From Drosophila pseudoobscura (taxonomy: Eukaryota; Arthropoda; Insecta; Diptera; Drosophilidae), in assembly GCF_009870125.1 (NCBI RefSeq), contig NC_046679.1, positions 21,824,001 through 21,888,000 of the forward strand: 64,000 bases of DNA, written 5' to 3'. The notes below the pieces were generated by a model. That model did no database searches. It was not told where the DNA came from and saw only the letters and a list, made by a program, of their open reading frames with translations. Of this stretch, positions 11,764-26,325 are shown one piece after another. Position 1 is the stretch's first letter, and the number at the start of each line of letters is the position of its first letter. Both the position numbers and the translations under genes were made by a program.

Positions 11764-14700
11764 GTTGGTAAGTTTCCCACGTTAAATTTAGTTCATTTGG
11801 AATACAAAATTCAATGGGCTCTGGGAAGAGGAATCCTCATTAACAGGAGCCTAATAGTAACCCTTTCAATGGTATGTAAATACATAGGAAGTGGTTTCAA
11901 AGTTGTTTAAATAATATAATATTAATAATTTGTTCGCTGAGATTTTCGTAGTAATATTTTGAAAAGGGTCAAAGATAATATTAGCAAAGGAAAAAAAAAT
12001 AAAACAATTTTAAGCAAAGTTCTTTTCCGAGTTGATTTTTAAACTTGTAATTTAATAATGTTGTGAAAAAAATATATATATTGTAAGTCGTTAACCGCTT
12101 GGTAACAGTTTACAAATAAACTCAAATTGTTACAAAATTCTTTGTGCAAAACCGACATAAGCTTTGGATTTGAACTCTCAAGTAATTTGCACCTAATTAC
12201 GTACAACTTTTCCATTTTTAGTTTTCCTTAAATTCCTTGGGGTGTCCCTCCGGCTTATTCAATTTTATGTACCCCACAGTTTCTCTCAAAGAACAAAGCA
12301 AAAAAAACTAAAAAAAAAAATTATAGGCGCATCGTTAGCTAATCAATGACCGGAACCCTGATTTATCAGCTCCTTTATTGATTTATTTGAAATGCCGGGG
12401 AAAGCACTTCTCTCCGTATTCCCCTCCATTTGCTGCTATTTAGGGAAGTGGGTGCCCAACTTGAACATTTACGAGTTGTGCATTTAGATGGCAGCCGATG
12501 GCGGCCAGGGAAGTCCCATAAAAACAAAGTCGAGGCCATAAAACAAAAGAAGATGGCCAACCAAAGTGCAACCAAGAAAAAAATTCGCACATATGAAACA
12601 TAAAAAAAGTTGCTCTTTGGCGTTTCTTAAATAGTTTTATGCGTGCCATCAGAAATGTATAAAGGCCGCATAAAATAAGGAAAGGAAGCCCAAAAATATC
12701 TTTAAAAGGGAAATCACTCGAACTGGGGCGAAGTGTATTGTATTTTGGTTTATCCCAGCAAAATTCTATGCAAATGAGTTTTGGGCCGATAAAAGTCCTC
12801 CGATTTTTATTGTTTTTCGTTCGCAGTCTTTTTTTTCTTTTTGTGTGCTTCATCTCTCAGAAGCTTCCGAGCGTTGAAGCGTTGGAATTTACCAAAAGCC
12901 ACAGTCAAACAAAACAAAATGAAGCTGACGAAACGAAAAAGAAAAGTAGAAAAAAGAAAAGGGGGAAAATGAAAACAAATAGAAAATGCCTTGAAAGTTT
13001 TATGCGATTTTGTCTGCCACCGACGGAGGTCCAAGGAGGCGTGACAAAGGACCAAAGGGTTTGCCTTGGCAGTCTGTCGGAATATCCTGATGAATGTGGT
13101 GCCAGAAGATAATGGAAGGAGACTTCTATATATGGGTTCATATATTTCCATTTCTGCTGTCTGTTCTTGGGGGAAACCGCGTGAGACAAATTCACTCGGG
13201 GGAGGGGTGCAGAGTATTAAGTTTTTCCTTAGTTGAGCAAAGTGTTACTATTTGAATTATAATAAAATTAGGAATATTTGTAGAATCAAAAGTGAGTAAA
13301 AGCCTACAACCGCAGCTTTCCTTTAACATTGCGATTTATAGGGTCTTATTTTAGCTATTCATTTTAGTTATAAATATAAAAATATAAAACACAGACATCA
13401 AGAATAAGATATATTGTGTGACTAGTGTGTTAAATATAGGTTGTACGAGTAGCACTAGGATCAGCACCAAGTAAATAAACAGGCTAATGCCAGTTCACTC
13501 TTCCTGGTAAAACATCAGGAGCAACTGGAACCGTGCTAAAGCTTTAATCAAATGTCAATAATTGATCATAATCGGAAGAGCTTCCGCGCCCGATAGGGCT
13601 TATCAGAAGCAGCCAAAGAATGATTAGCTGAATCAATGATGCGAGGAAGAGCGGCCAGGAAAACAAACCGGCAAGTGACAGGCAAATACAGGTAAAACGT
13701 AATTAATGCACCCTCATTCACACTAGACCGAGAATGAACTGTGAGAGAGAACTGAGTAGTCCACATGGGGGTCATGGCTATGGTATCGTGGTTTTTATAA
13801 CCAGTTGGGGGTAAAAATAAACTAAACATATCTAAAAAAAAAAAGGGGAGTTACAATCTCTTCGTATTTCCCTCTCTCTTTCTCTTTATATATATTTTTG
13901 GGTTGGAACTCCCTCTTTGTCTCCCACTCATTTGGTTATCAGGTTAATAAACGTAAAATGAGCTTGTCCCAGCAGCAATAATAATGAAATTTCTTCACCC
14001 GGTCACGGTGAGCGGACAATGTCAATCTCTCCTTTTTTTTGGATGTGTCAGTTTTTTGTTTTTGTTAGGCGTATTCCAGTTTTAAATGCTTTTAAAGAAC
14101 TCCATAAAAGATACTTCTAGGTTTATCATGTTTTCAAGATAAAGGTCTCTGAAATATAATGTAAATTAGTTATTTGGCTAATTTTCCTTTAATACTAAAA
14201 CGGAATTTTTGTTCTCTTTACATAAGCGAGGCCATAATATCATAATATTTAGGAGTGCAGGGTATTCCAAAACTCTTAAGTTACTGGAATCCCCTTATTC
14301 TTGCTTGAGTGTTGATTATAACGATAAGCTCCTTTAACCACAGGCATGCAAATTGCTTGTGCACAAAACCCTTAAATTTAACTGCTTCTGTCCCCCTAAA
14401 ATACATACACACACACACACACACGCTATATGTGTGTGTTTATATGTAAATGAGTGGAATGGAAAAAGTCCTCGGCAAATTCAATTTGATTCGCTTCCCT
14501 TTCCGTTTTCCCACCTCATTGAAACCTTTTCTAGTTCAGCACACTTGACACTTGAGATGCTCTTGAGATGGTCTGTTTCCTCCCTCTCTTTTCACATATA
14601 TATCCCAGTCTCCTCTTCTTCTCTTGCGTGGGTGTGTGTGCTCGGTGAACTGGTAAACAGCTGACATGGCCACTCAATCTCCTTTGCCGAAGGCAACAGG

Positions 14701-17700
14701 TGAACAACAGGCATTCTGCTTATTGAAATGTTTTCGACACTTTTTTGATTGACGCCAGCAAAATAAAAACGAGTATTTTCTGCTTTCTTTTCTCTTAAAT
14801 TTGTCAGTTTTAAAGCTGAAAGAAGTCAAGTAAAGGTCTTTCAGGCCTTGTTTTGTTGTTTGAAAACTGGCAGGTTGGAAAGATTTTTTCCGCATTCATT
14901 AATGAACAAATTTTTAGGTCAACATTGTTACGTTCTTTTGTGAAAGAAAAGCTTTTACTTATGTAAGAGTTGAATGAATATTTTGACAAATTATGGTACT
15001 TCCAGCGAACACAAGGGACTGCTCTTAGCCAAGGACTTTTTGTACTTCTTTTGAAACTTCTAACAACGGTGTCCGTTCAAAAACTGGCAGATATGTACAT
15101 ATATAACAGATAACTTTTATCTGAACGTAAGAAAACAGTTTCCAATTTATTTTATTTAGCTTAAGTCACGTTAACACTCTCTCTCTTTTGGGGACACTCA
15201 GAATATCTAACACAAGTACAATAAAAATATCCACACTTTTGAAACTCCTGTCAAAACCAAAGAAGCTGCTTATCGATCAATGCAATTACGTAATTATTAA
15301 AATGTTCGCCTCTTCGCTGCATAAATCACGACACGCACGTGTCGATTATGTGTGCCAAAAAAGTGGCCAGAAAATACAAAAGGCAGCCAGCCCTACCCCA
15401 AAAAAGCCACAGCACCGAAGGCCAAGAAAAGTTGGCCAGAACAATTGAGGAAAGTTTTACCCCGGCTCCCTCCCCCCAATCCTCCGCCAAACTCTGGCTA
15501 ATAATCTTCTCAGGCTGAAAATGCCCTGCAGTGTAGGCTGCGTGGCCCAATAATTCATTCTTGATTTCAGCCTTAGTCCAGTTGGAGGTTGAAGTTTTTT
15601 TTTCGATTTCGGTTCTTGCGGTGGTCCACAGCTGTCATCCCCCCCAGCTGGACTGCAGCATATCTGTGCTCTAATTTGCATTTTTATGTCTGTAAGTGAT
15701 ATTTCTTTGCACTTTTTCGTCCTCTTTCTATCCGTCTTATTCCTCTGAAGCAGCCTCAGCAGGCAGCAGCCAAGTGGAATACGGAATTTTTATGTTCAGT
15801 CACAAGAGTAAGTGAATATTTTTGGTTTGGGCTTTGGAATGTGGGCTGTGTAATGTGTGTAAAAAGGAAGAAAATCCTTCTGCCTGGTGTGATAAATCCT
15901 GAATTATTAAATATACATAAATCAAGAGAAAATGCTATCACTGGGAATGCTGGGAAAAGCGATATGTGGAGAGATCCAGTAACTAACAGCATTAAAATTG
16001 CATAGCATACTTTTCCATTTCGCCAGCCATGTGTGGCCCAAAGCTAAACCCCCGAATCGATATCATATATTACCTTCTCAAGCACTGTTCTTGCTGTTGT
16101 TTTTATGGCCTTATTTGCATAATCAGCTTACAACTAATTAAAAGGCAATCAACCAGAGATGGTAAGAGATACACGACTAAGGGATATTCAATAGAAGGTA
16201 AGGTATCTTTGAAGTAGATAGAGGACTGCCTTACCGTCTGTTGAACATGCCATGAATACCACAATGGTAATCTGCCAAAGCAAAACTCTCAACAATCTGG
16301 CAAAATACACACATTGGCACCTGGTCCCCCATCACCATTACCTCCCACTTCCCGTCCCTTTATTGCCTTTCACCTGCACCTGTTACACGCGCAGACAGAC
16401 AGGAGAGAACTCATGGTGGAGATAGAGATAGAACCAGGACCCAATCAGTGCTGGCACAAAATGGAATTTTCCCTTCTTTAATAGAAAACGGAAATGAAGT
16501 CTCTGAATATGCAAGTTGTGGGTGGATCAGTCTACGTAGATGCCTCTGTATGAGTGGGCTTAGGCAAAAGCAGTTGTTGAGAAGTAAAGTCAGTCTGTTG
16601 GATTCATCATGATTTGATTGGATGTAGGATATGGTAGATATTTTAATATTTGCCTAAAAGTACATAAGTTTGCCATAAATTTGGTTCTGTGTGATGGAAA
16701 AGTTGAAATAAGTAGAAGTACCATCCTCAATGCAAATAAAATAATAACATATCGCAATGGAATTCCAATAGCACTTAGCATATTTTGTATAATCGATTCT
16801 TGTGGCATCCATATTGCATATCTACACACACATACACATGTAACATTCCTCTTGCTTATATTGCATTGCTTCGCTCTTTTCTCGCTGTCAGTTCATCTCG
16901 TCATCAAACAAGGAACATCTCAAGGCCAGAAAGAATTGCCGTCGCGTAGAGCAACATTTCGTATTGAATTGTACTATCTTATTTTCCCAACACCTTTTCT
17001 TGATACCATTAAATTTAAAAGAGGTTTAAAGATGGAGAAATGTCTTGGGAAATCTTCCCATCCTTCGTTTTCTTTCAGCGAACCTTCTACCTACTGTTTG
17101 CCGCCTTTCACTTCCTCTGATTTATGTAGACTGAACAAATTAGCACTTAAAACTTTTCTGTCCTCGAGCCTTTGGCTTTAATTGGCAAGGTAAATAATGA
17201 ACCTGAAGATAAAGAGAGCAACTCTTTATGGCAGTTTCCTAGCCACCAAAGTTGAACTCCTTTGGTGAATTTAAAGTGTAGAGGCAGCAGAGGATTACAA
17301 TTTTTCCAAAATTGAAGCAAATGTTTCAGTAGATACATTTTGCATACGCCGTGTGGGCCCTACATGGAATGCACTCTTTTGAATGACGAGTGCGTATACG
17401 CAGCGTTCATCGTCGAATTACGTACACGCAACGTTAGCCAGAATGAGATTTAATGTGCTTCGTCAGGAATTGCTGGTGTCTAGGCGCTAATTTGATATCA
17501 GCCAAGGGTAAACACAGAGCCCCACATCCAGACCGGGTCTAGTGGCTGTGTCTGTCAGGTTAATAGCTATCTCCCCGCGCTGCCACTCTTCCCCCTCTCG
17601 CTCTCCTCTTGCCAGCATCCAGCTGTCCCATTAAAAGGTCTCTAAACTCATAAGCATTTGTCTCACGTGTCAAGCCATGTCGTTTATTGCCTATCTGATG

Positions 17701-18867
17701 AGTAGCTAGGGTTACAGCAAAGTGGAGGGACAACACCACCACGTTTGCCGCTCATTAATTTCCATCGTGTAGGTTTTTAATGAAGACGCGTGCCTGGGAA
17801 AGGACTCCCGTTCGGAACAGTCGGAAATAATTTATGCTAAGCCAGAAAGTTAACCCGCTGCTTGTTAACCGTATTACGCCTTGAGCCATCCTTCTCCTTG
17901 TGCTCTGAAAAATAACCCAAAAATAATGAGGGACAAACATCCTTTAGACTGGCAGGGCCAAAAGTTTTTCGTAAAATTTTAATCACTTGACTTATTTCAA
18001 TTATGAATAATTAGCGGGGGAAAGCATGGGTATGTAAATTTATACTCGAGATAATTTTGAGGTAACGGATAGGATAATCTACTAATATTTAAGGCCAAAG
18101 GTTGTCAAATTGATTCAAGGAATTTTGGTTTGATAAATATATATATTCAAAATAGGGCTTACAAAGGTTATAGTATACTACAGACTCGTTCCAGTTCCGA
18201 CATTGATCGAATAAAAACCAATTTCATTTTAATATTTCCACTCACGGTGCAAAAATAAAAGAATAAATATATAAATCTAAATGTAACTAACCTGCTTCCC
18301 AGAACTAACCAAATTGCAAGAAATTCCGTTAAAACCAATACAGAAGCCAATCCAAATTCCAAGAAAAACCAAGTATAAGCACAGAAAAAGCAAAGAAAAA
18401 ACTTAAAAGACGGGACCTAAAATAATAGAGCAAGTGCCCCTAAGGGCATTTAAGCGGCTTGACTTGATTTAAATTTTCCATTTACTTTCCGAAAGGAAAT
18501 AAAATGTTTAAGCCAAGGATCCCTCTGTCCCTCTCAAAGGACGCACAAACATAGACCGCGTATAGGGAGATGGCCCACACTAAGACAAACTAATCACCGT
18601 TGACAGTAGTAAAACGAATGAAATACACCCCTGGACGGGTGGACATAGGACCACACATTGGGCAGGCAGCAGGAAGTAGAAGAAACCATACAAAATCCGA
18701 TTTTATAGCATCTGTACTAGTATGTGTGAGAGTTCGGCTTCCCTTTGTGCTTTTTATTTTCCTTTTAATTTAAGTTGATGCGCTCAAAGTGCAAATAAAG
18801 GCAAAAGATTTATAAACAGAGCTTGGGCATCTGGCTTTCTCTTTTGTCCACTAAGTGAAATATTTAC
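11764..18867. other. Gene-free spacer
   Basis: Noncoding AT-rich DNA with an (AC)9 run at 14407-14424 and a perfect 12-bp palindrome at 17391-17402. The longest frame (16618-17181) has no early ATG and low-complexity content, and I do not consider it coding. Confidence 0.6.
14407..14424. repeat. (AC)9 microsatellite
   Basis: Nine perfect AC units, followed by a short TG-rich tract (tatgtgtgtgtt), so the two can pair as an inverted repeat. Confidence 0.9.
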
Positions 18868-18993
18868 ACAGTCAAGAAAACAAGAATACCGACAGCAAAC
18901 AGTCGCAGCACAAAAATATAACAACACAAAAACAGTCGCTACAACAAGTGTAACAACCGAAACAGTCACCTCAATAAGTATCACAACAGCAAC
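18868..18993. repeat. Four-copy degenerate tandem repeat, period about 31 bp
   Basis: The word ACAGTC recurs at 18868, 18899, 18932 and 18962, giving periods of 31, 33 and 30 bp. Each copy continues with an A/C-rich stretch that ends near an ACAACA word. It is followed by CAGCAACGGCAACAGCAACAG. Copies are diverged, so this is an old minisatellite or a 5'-UTR-like A/C tract that arose by duplication. Confidence 0.6.
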
Positions 18994-21900
18994 GGCAACA
19001 GCAACAGCAAACTAAAACTTAAACCGCAGTAGCACATGTGAGCTACCCAAAAGCAAACAAAAGCATTTGTTTTTTCTCTGTTTTTACATGAGTTTCCAGG
19101 CGGAATTTTCCTCCTTTTTTAGGCACTTTCGCCGCAACAAAACGAACCACAAATGCCCCTAAAAATGTGTTGGGAGGAAATGTATTTCGGTCATAAAATT
19201 TCCGTGCCTGCAATTTCGAATGGAATTTTGAGCTTTAAGTAAAATTTAAGTAAATGGCACAACGTTAATTTGTCTCTTTCTTGTGGTTGGTTTGAACTCA
19301 ATTTTGCTGAGATTTTCAAGGCAATTCATTTAATGAAGATGCTTGAAAGAGAAATTTACATTGGCATGTCAGGAGGGTAAATTTGTTAAGTAAATTCTGT
19401 GTACTCTGCGTCCTTTGTATTCAACCTTTGTTAGTTTTGTTAGGCGATGCTATAAATAGTACTCAGTCCAAGTCCAATATCTGTCCCTTTCCGTGGATGT
19501 TGGTAAGCATACAAATATTTAAGCTGCTCAGTTGAAGCTTGAAAAAAGGATAATGAGCCGACATATGTTATGCCAAAAAAATGAGGATAACCAAGGCAGT
19601 GAACAAACAAATGAAATCCAGAGGAGGAGACACATAAGAGAGTTTAAGTCAAGCATGTCGACTATGGGATACCTAGTACCCAGTGAAAAACTCGCATCTT
19701 CAAACTATTATCGTCTATTGGATCCATTTTTATATTCATACTTACATATATGTACATGCTTCATAAGGTCGGAAGTGGGTGCTTCTGATTGTTAAACCTG
19801 AAGTGTACAGGGTATCCACCGCCTAAAGGCAGACAAGACAAATTTTCCGCCTTGGGGCAGCATATTTAAAAATGACACAGAAACAGAGGGAGAGAAAAAA
19901 AAGGGAATGTGCGTAAAGCGTCCTGTCACTCAGGAAAAGCAGGGAATGAGCGAATATGTCTACTATAGTAGAGCAAGAAGTGAAGGAGAGAGAAAAAGAT
20001 ACTGAGAGAGAGTAGAGGGAGGCGAGAACAGCTAATAATATTTATGGCGCTCATTTTAATGCCAACTGTCAACACAAAAATAATGCGCATCTCCACATAT
20101 GAGGATTCCATTTGACGTGGGTGTGTCTTTGCATTTGTGTGTAGGTGTCGGTGTGTGCGTGAGAGAGAGCTCTCTAACGTTACGCGGCTTAGCTTCTCGC
20201 TCAAAAAATGACACAGAATGTGGCTCAAAATGTGTGAAAGGAGCACTGGCTGAGAGCTGCTGTTGTATTTAATTTGTAATAAAAATAAAGTGCACATGTA
20301 TGGAACGAGACACGAAGTCAGGTAAGGGCCAAATGAATTGGTTTCGTTTTGGAACTTTTGCGACGGTATCGTGTAAGCACAAGATATTGTTTAGCCGAGA
20401 CAAATCCTATAAAGCTATCCTATAGGTCCCATCCTATACGTCCTTAATAAATGGATCAAATATAACCATTCTAGAGTAAAATAATTCGCAAATTGCGAAT
20501 TCCCGTTGACAGATAAGATATGGATATCAATAGTTGGCATTCACGAATTTTCCGTATTCGTTTGGTTTCATAATAACTAAAATATTTCCACTTCCAAAAG
20601 GTAATTTCCTTCCCAGTAAAATATTGAAAAACAATTTGGAAGGAAACACTATTAAAAGCAAAAATTTACGAAAACCGCAGCATGGCTGTATGTACATATG
20701 TATATTTAATTTTGTATGAAAGTGAGGTTCATATCAAATTCGCAGTTGGCTGGAAAAATCTAGGATCTATGAGCTTCATACAAGTAATTAATATTTCCTT
20801 TGACCCAGGAAAGTATTTCAGCAACACTTCACCTTGAGCTTTTGTATCATTTCTTTTACACCTCCAACTTTTTAAGCTTCACATCAATAAGGCTTCCCCA
20901 TAATTTCCCAGCAACCAACCAACTTTGAAATCCTATACAAATATTCCCTTTAAAATACATTTAAAGCGAACATTATTTAAATAACAAAACAAATTTTTAT
21001 CAGGCCCATTGAAATTTAATACCAAGGGTACTCCGAAATAAAAGCAGCACAATTCCCGTCTATTGTTTGCCGAAAACAAAGAGAAAAATAAATTTAATTG
21101 GGATTTAAATTAGGTAATCTTTTACGAATTTTCTCAGGTGTTGGAATTTTCCCCTCGCCTTTTTCGGAGTCTGCTTAAAGTGCTCTGGTCTCTATCCCGC
21201 AGACGGATTTCTGGCAAGATGGTGGAAATTTTATTAGTCAAGCTTTGAGGAATTTCAAGCTGAATTGCAGTCTCTGCTCAAGTTTAATTAAAATTATTTC
21301 ACTGGCATCTGCCGAGTGTTTTCAATTTGATTAAATGAAATGTGCAATTTCTTTGCTTCCTCCGACCCTGCGAAAGAAGATGAAACCACAGAAAGAAAGA
21401 TATAGAGACAGAGCAAGCAAAAGTTTCCATTTCATTTTTTGCACTTTGTCAAATAAACTTGACTGCAGAAAGTCAAGACCCTTTTTTGTGGTTCACCAAG
21501 GCAGAAGAAGTCAAATGATGTGATGGTTGCCAAGGTGCCCCACGGCTTTGACAGTTTTCTGTTTTTATTGATAGAACGATTTCACACACCAAAGCCGAAA
21601 CTGGAAACCGCATCACAAATAAACCCAAAGAGTTTCTCCGAAAACGGCATTTGATAGCGTTTCAAAAAGTTATCGTTTCGCATAGCATACTTTGAGGAGC
21701 CCATCACGTGCGTATCCCTATCCTTCTGTGTGTGTTCCTGCGGTGTATGTGAGTGTGTGTGTGTGTTTGGCATGTTTAATCAGGCAGAAACCATAAGCAA
21801 ATAGGCAAATTGTTTGCAAATAAACCAGTCGGAAAAGTTTACGAGACCATTTGAAATGCTGACGTGCAAAGAGAGTGAAAAAACTCAGATGGCTTTTGTC

Positions 21901-24900
21901 TGAGATAAAACATTGTCTGCGGGAAGGAAGGGAAATTTGTTTGATGATGCTCTTAAAAAGTTTCGTATTTGTTGAATGAGTGGGCGAAAAGTGTATTCGA
22001 AACCCCTTCTGGTAGTTTATTTAAAGTGTTAGTTTTGTCAGTGTTTATTAGCTCTTTAATACCCGTATGTAAAATTAATGTGCTCACTTTGACACATGTT
22101 GATGCCTTGATAATTAAGTGTCTTCTGAATAATTGATTATATTACGCACTGATTAAGTGAGGAATATGTTGCTTTTAGCATTCAAAAGCTTCAAAACATA
22201 CATGGAGAAATCAATTTCAAATTCCTTTAATCATATTAAAATCATATTCATATTAAAAGCAGTTTCCACCTACTTTAGCCAGTGATAAACAACTGCCACT
22301 GATGGTTTCAAAGCTCTGCTGACACTTGCCGTATCGCAACGTTCAGAAATGAATTATTAGCAGTATAATTTTCTCATTATGTTCTTCAAGCTATCATTAA
22401 GGTACAAGTAGCTGCATCATCATCCACTTTTTCTGCTCCTGATGGCGGCCGCAATTAACGATTATTTGCTTAGTGCATATCCCTATCTCACATCTGCTAG
22501 TCTCAAAGCAAATTCCCAAAAGGGACAGAGGAAGGCAGAATTTCCAGTACCGCTTTATTAGAAGAGCCTTGAAAGGTGTATTTTTACAAGGATGGGCGTT
22601 CCTCGAGCACCCTATTTCATGTGGCACATCTATCTATTTACATCTCCCAGAACCCCTGTAGTGTTCAGCAACAATAACTTAATTTAAGCAAAATCTATAA
22701 CTAAAGTAAAAGCGTTTTCAATACCTTACCTTTTATAAATATACGCTTGCTTTTTGCATCTCTCTCTCTCCATAATGTAATTTTCAGTCTGCAAAGCAGA
22801 GACTGCGCTGCTTTGGGCGACAGAGGCTGGAGTGCGCCATCATACAATGCGGCTCATATAAATAGCGAAATGAGAGCAAAAAAAATCGAAAATAATAAGA
22901 GCTTTTGATAAAGTTTTCCTACCAATACTTTGTTATTTGTGGGATACAAAATTTGAATAACAATTTACTTCTACCATCCCAACAGATAATTTGCTTGGCC
23001 CCCATGTTCCCTTTACGGTCCATAAATAACTCAATGTACACAGATCCGACTGGGTGACTGAACCATAACATTTGATGGGTTGATGGACAAAAACAGTCAT
23101 GCCGCAATCTTCTGGCGTTGGCATGACAAACAAGATGACAGGCTCCCGTTTGCTTTCACAGAAATGACTAGCAATTGATGCGTTAACCCCAATTTGATTT
23201 GTCTGATTGTCAAATGTACAGTCTTTCAAGTGGCTTCTTTGCTCCCATCTATTCTTTCTGATTTCCCGACTAAGCTGCCCAGATTACTGTTCATTAACAT
23301 ACTACAATAGCAACAACATTGACGGGTCCCGGTCCCGGTCCCTGGCCTGTCTGTCAACAGCATCGGCGAAAACAATACCAATAGCAAAACCGTCTGAGTG
23401 CCATACAATGGCCGCTAGCAGTCGATGCATGTGCCGTCTCCCTCAAATACAAACAAGTAAATAAATATGCTTCAGTTCAGCATAAATATTGTTCGTTTTT
23501 TGGGGTGGCTTATAGAGCTACAGATGTTGACCCACATTTTTAGGGAGAGAGAATATAACGGCAAAGAACGTCTCTCTAGCTTAAAGTGTAGGGCAAACAA
23601 GAGAGAAAGCAAACAATAAAGGAACTCTTTAAGTGAAAGGACATGTGGCTAAGTATGCTCGATGGAAGTCATTTTTGAGGGCGTCCTTAAGATGGGATAG
23701 GTTAGATAAGCTTATAGGAAAGCATCCTCTTAATATATTGAATTCTTAAAGAGTATATAAAAGGATGTATACGGTATAAGAAAAGGATTTTTAGATGTAA
23801 AGTAAAGTAAACGATGTAAAACCATCAATTAAATTTATATTCTAAGAGATATCATTCAGACCAAAGATCAACATCGAAACTGAGAGAAAATGGCATAGAA
23901 AAAACAAACACACTCCTATTTAAATAAAAAATTCAGCGGCTATGTACAAATACAATTTAAATAAATAAATTTCTCTTTGATTTGAACATAAATGTATTCA
24001 AAAGTATTTTTAATACGGATCATATAATCGAAACTCATCCATTTTTACATTTCCATGTTTAGTGCAATTATTATTATTAATATTAGAATTATTATAATAA
24101 AAAAATATTCGATTCCCAGGACTTTTTCTCTGGGAAAAGATTTCAGTGAGGCGGAATCTGTCAATCGGCTACAAAGAAACGAATCGGTAAACATTTCTTT
24201 GTTACTATAATTCTACAAGAAATATGCAGATGTATGTTAATGAAATTCTTTTCAATAAAAACAGTCTCGAACTTTTCATTTCGCATTTGCAGCGCAATAC
24301 AATTCATTTCAATATCTAAATTGTAATGCCAAATGCAGCTCAATAAATCAAGAACAACTGCATAAATCATATTGGCCTACTTTTGTAAATTTCCTATGGA
24401 TATGTATGTATGTATGTATGTATATGTATAGATTACCAGCTGCAAAAAGTATCCCAAGCAGCCCCAAAACTGCGGCTGTACGAGTAGTCGTTATCTTTTT
24501 GCACAATTTTTGCATGCTGCGGTGACTGTCAACAAATTGATTTTCAATTTTTATGCTTGCCTAAACGGAAAATTCACAAACAGGGGGAAAACACGACAAC
24601 GACAAACGGTTTTGAGTGTGTATGAGTTTGGTTGGCATTGGCAATGCATTTATTATAAATGAGGAAAAGGCGGAAAGTTCTAGCGGCCATGGGTCCCTTT
24701 CTCGACAGTCAACATTGAGCAGTTCCCCGAATTTGTTCTTTCTGTTCAGTCCCGTAAGTAGAATGCAAATATTCATCGAATTTCCATATATATGTATTCG
24801 TTTATGAATTTGTTTTTCGATTTGAAAAGCTTATGGAAATCTCCTGGGGAAGAGTAAATTATATTTTCTTTGAATTTAAGAGACAAGGATTCTTAAAGAT

Positions 24901-26232
24901 TGCTTTTTTAGGTGAGGATTTTCACTATTTTCTATGCTAATTTAGGCTTATACATTTATCCAAATATGTAAGTGTAATTTGTGTTGACAGCCTAAATTAT
25001 GCACAGCCATTCCGCCATCTCTACCAGCATGCAAACATTTTGTATTTGTTTTTTAAAGGGTGGAAAATGTAATTATGGGGAAGCCCAGACAAGTTTGCTG
25101 CAGATTTGTATGTCAGGAAAATGTATTATGCATGTTGTCGATTTGCTTAAATATTTGATTTTTACGGACAGGAATTAATGGCCATGTTGTCAGAAGGTGT
25201 TTTCTGATAGGTATAATAAAAAAATGACATTTCAAGCGCATAAATATGTAATATTTACAATTACCATCTATTAGTTTAATATAAGCCTAAAAACTGGGGA
25301 AAATATTATATATTTCAGAATTTAAAGTCACACAATTTTCCCATCAGCGAAATGCTTTTAAAATTAACTTTATCGGGAAACCTTGTTCCAATCAACGTCC
25401 AACTTAAATTTCCAAAAAATTCGAAAACATTGAAATTCCATTTCCACATTAAAGTGTTTGAACGAAGAGGGAAAAATTGAACATTTTTCGGGCCCATATA
25501 CACACACACACAGAGGGCGACATATACGCACAGCTCGTTCATAATTCACGTGACAGAAGGAGGCACCGAAAGCGCCACAAAGCCCACTCAGTGCTTCTTT
25601 CGAAAGAGACCTGAAAGTAATCACTTCCGCATCCCTGAACATGCTTGTGGCAAGCCCCAAGGCTGCCGCTACTGCGGAAATTGGGAAAGGGTTGACCTTC
25701 GTTTCATGCAGATTTGGCTGCGGTGACAGTGGGTGCCGGACGAACAAAGCTTGTTCAATATAATGTTTATGACAAATGACCTGAACAACGGCCCTGAAGA
25801 TTCTCTCCTCTTAATTTGTTCGCGGCTAAAGTTACGCAGCTCGCGATGGAACGAAGATGGATATGTCTTCCAGCTAATCACTTGCCGCATCGTTGCCATG
25901 GATTTTCCGGGTTCCTCCGGCTGGACACATTAATCAGCTTATGGCTGATCAATCAATGCTGCAGTCCAAGGAACTGTAAAAGGAGAAAAACACCAGCTTA
26001 AGGCTTAATCTAAGAGTTTTTTTTTTTTGCACGGTATTTGTGGGCTGTGAATTTTTACGTATAGGTATACTCCAATCTTATGGATGTTTGTAGTACTAAA
26101 TAAAAATAATAAGACAAAATTTATATGAAATAAAAAATAGATATTTTCTTTTCGCAATGGAATTTGAAAATTTCACCAATAAATACTCTTGTCTCAGTGT
26201 CAGTAACAGATATTGATTCAATGAATTGCCTA
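18994..26232. other. Gene-free spacer
   Basis: AT-rich DNA with (TG)n at about 21753-21767 and (TATG)5 at 24401-24420. No frame shows recognisable protein content or a consistent exon structure. Confidence 0.6.
24401..24420. repeat. (TATG)5 microsatellite
   Basis: Five perfect TATG units followed by a diverged tatatgtata tail. Confidence 0.9.
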
Positions 26233-26325
26233 TTGATGCTGATCAAGAATATATATACAGTTTATGAGGTCAGAAACTCTTCCTTTACTCTTTGGGAGCC
26301 TGTCACACAACAGAGTAGCGGGTAG
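26233..26325. mobile_element. Decayed dispersed-repeat fragment
   Basis: Contains gatgctgatcaagaatatat, then a gaggtcagaaactcttcc segment, then cctgtcacac and a gagtagcgggta segment. This order (gctgatcaagaatatatata, gtcggaaacgcttcctt, cctgttaca, gagtaacgggta) is one I recall from many Drosophila dispersed repeats. It is noncoding and diverged. Confidence 0.5.

Noticed and set aside
16618..17181. 187-codon open frame on the plus strand
   Set aside because: It opens with TTG rather than ATG, is rich in Leu/Ser/Phe and simple HTHTHV-type sequence, and shows no domain, splice structure or codon bias. A long chance frame in a 28-kb spacer is expected.
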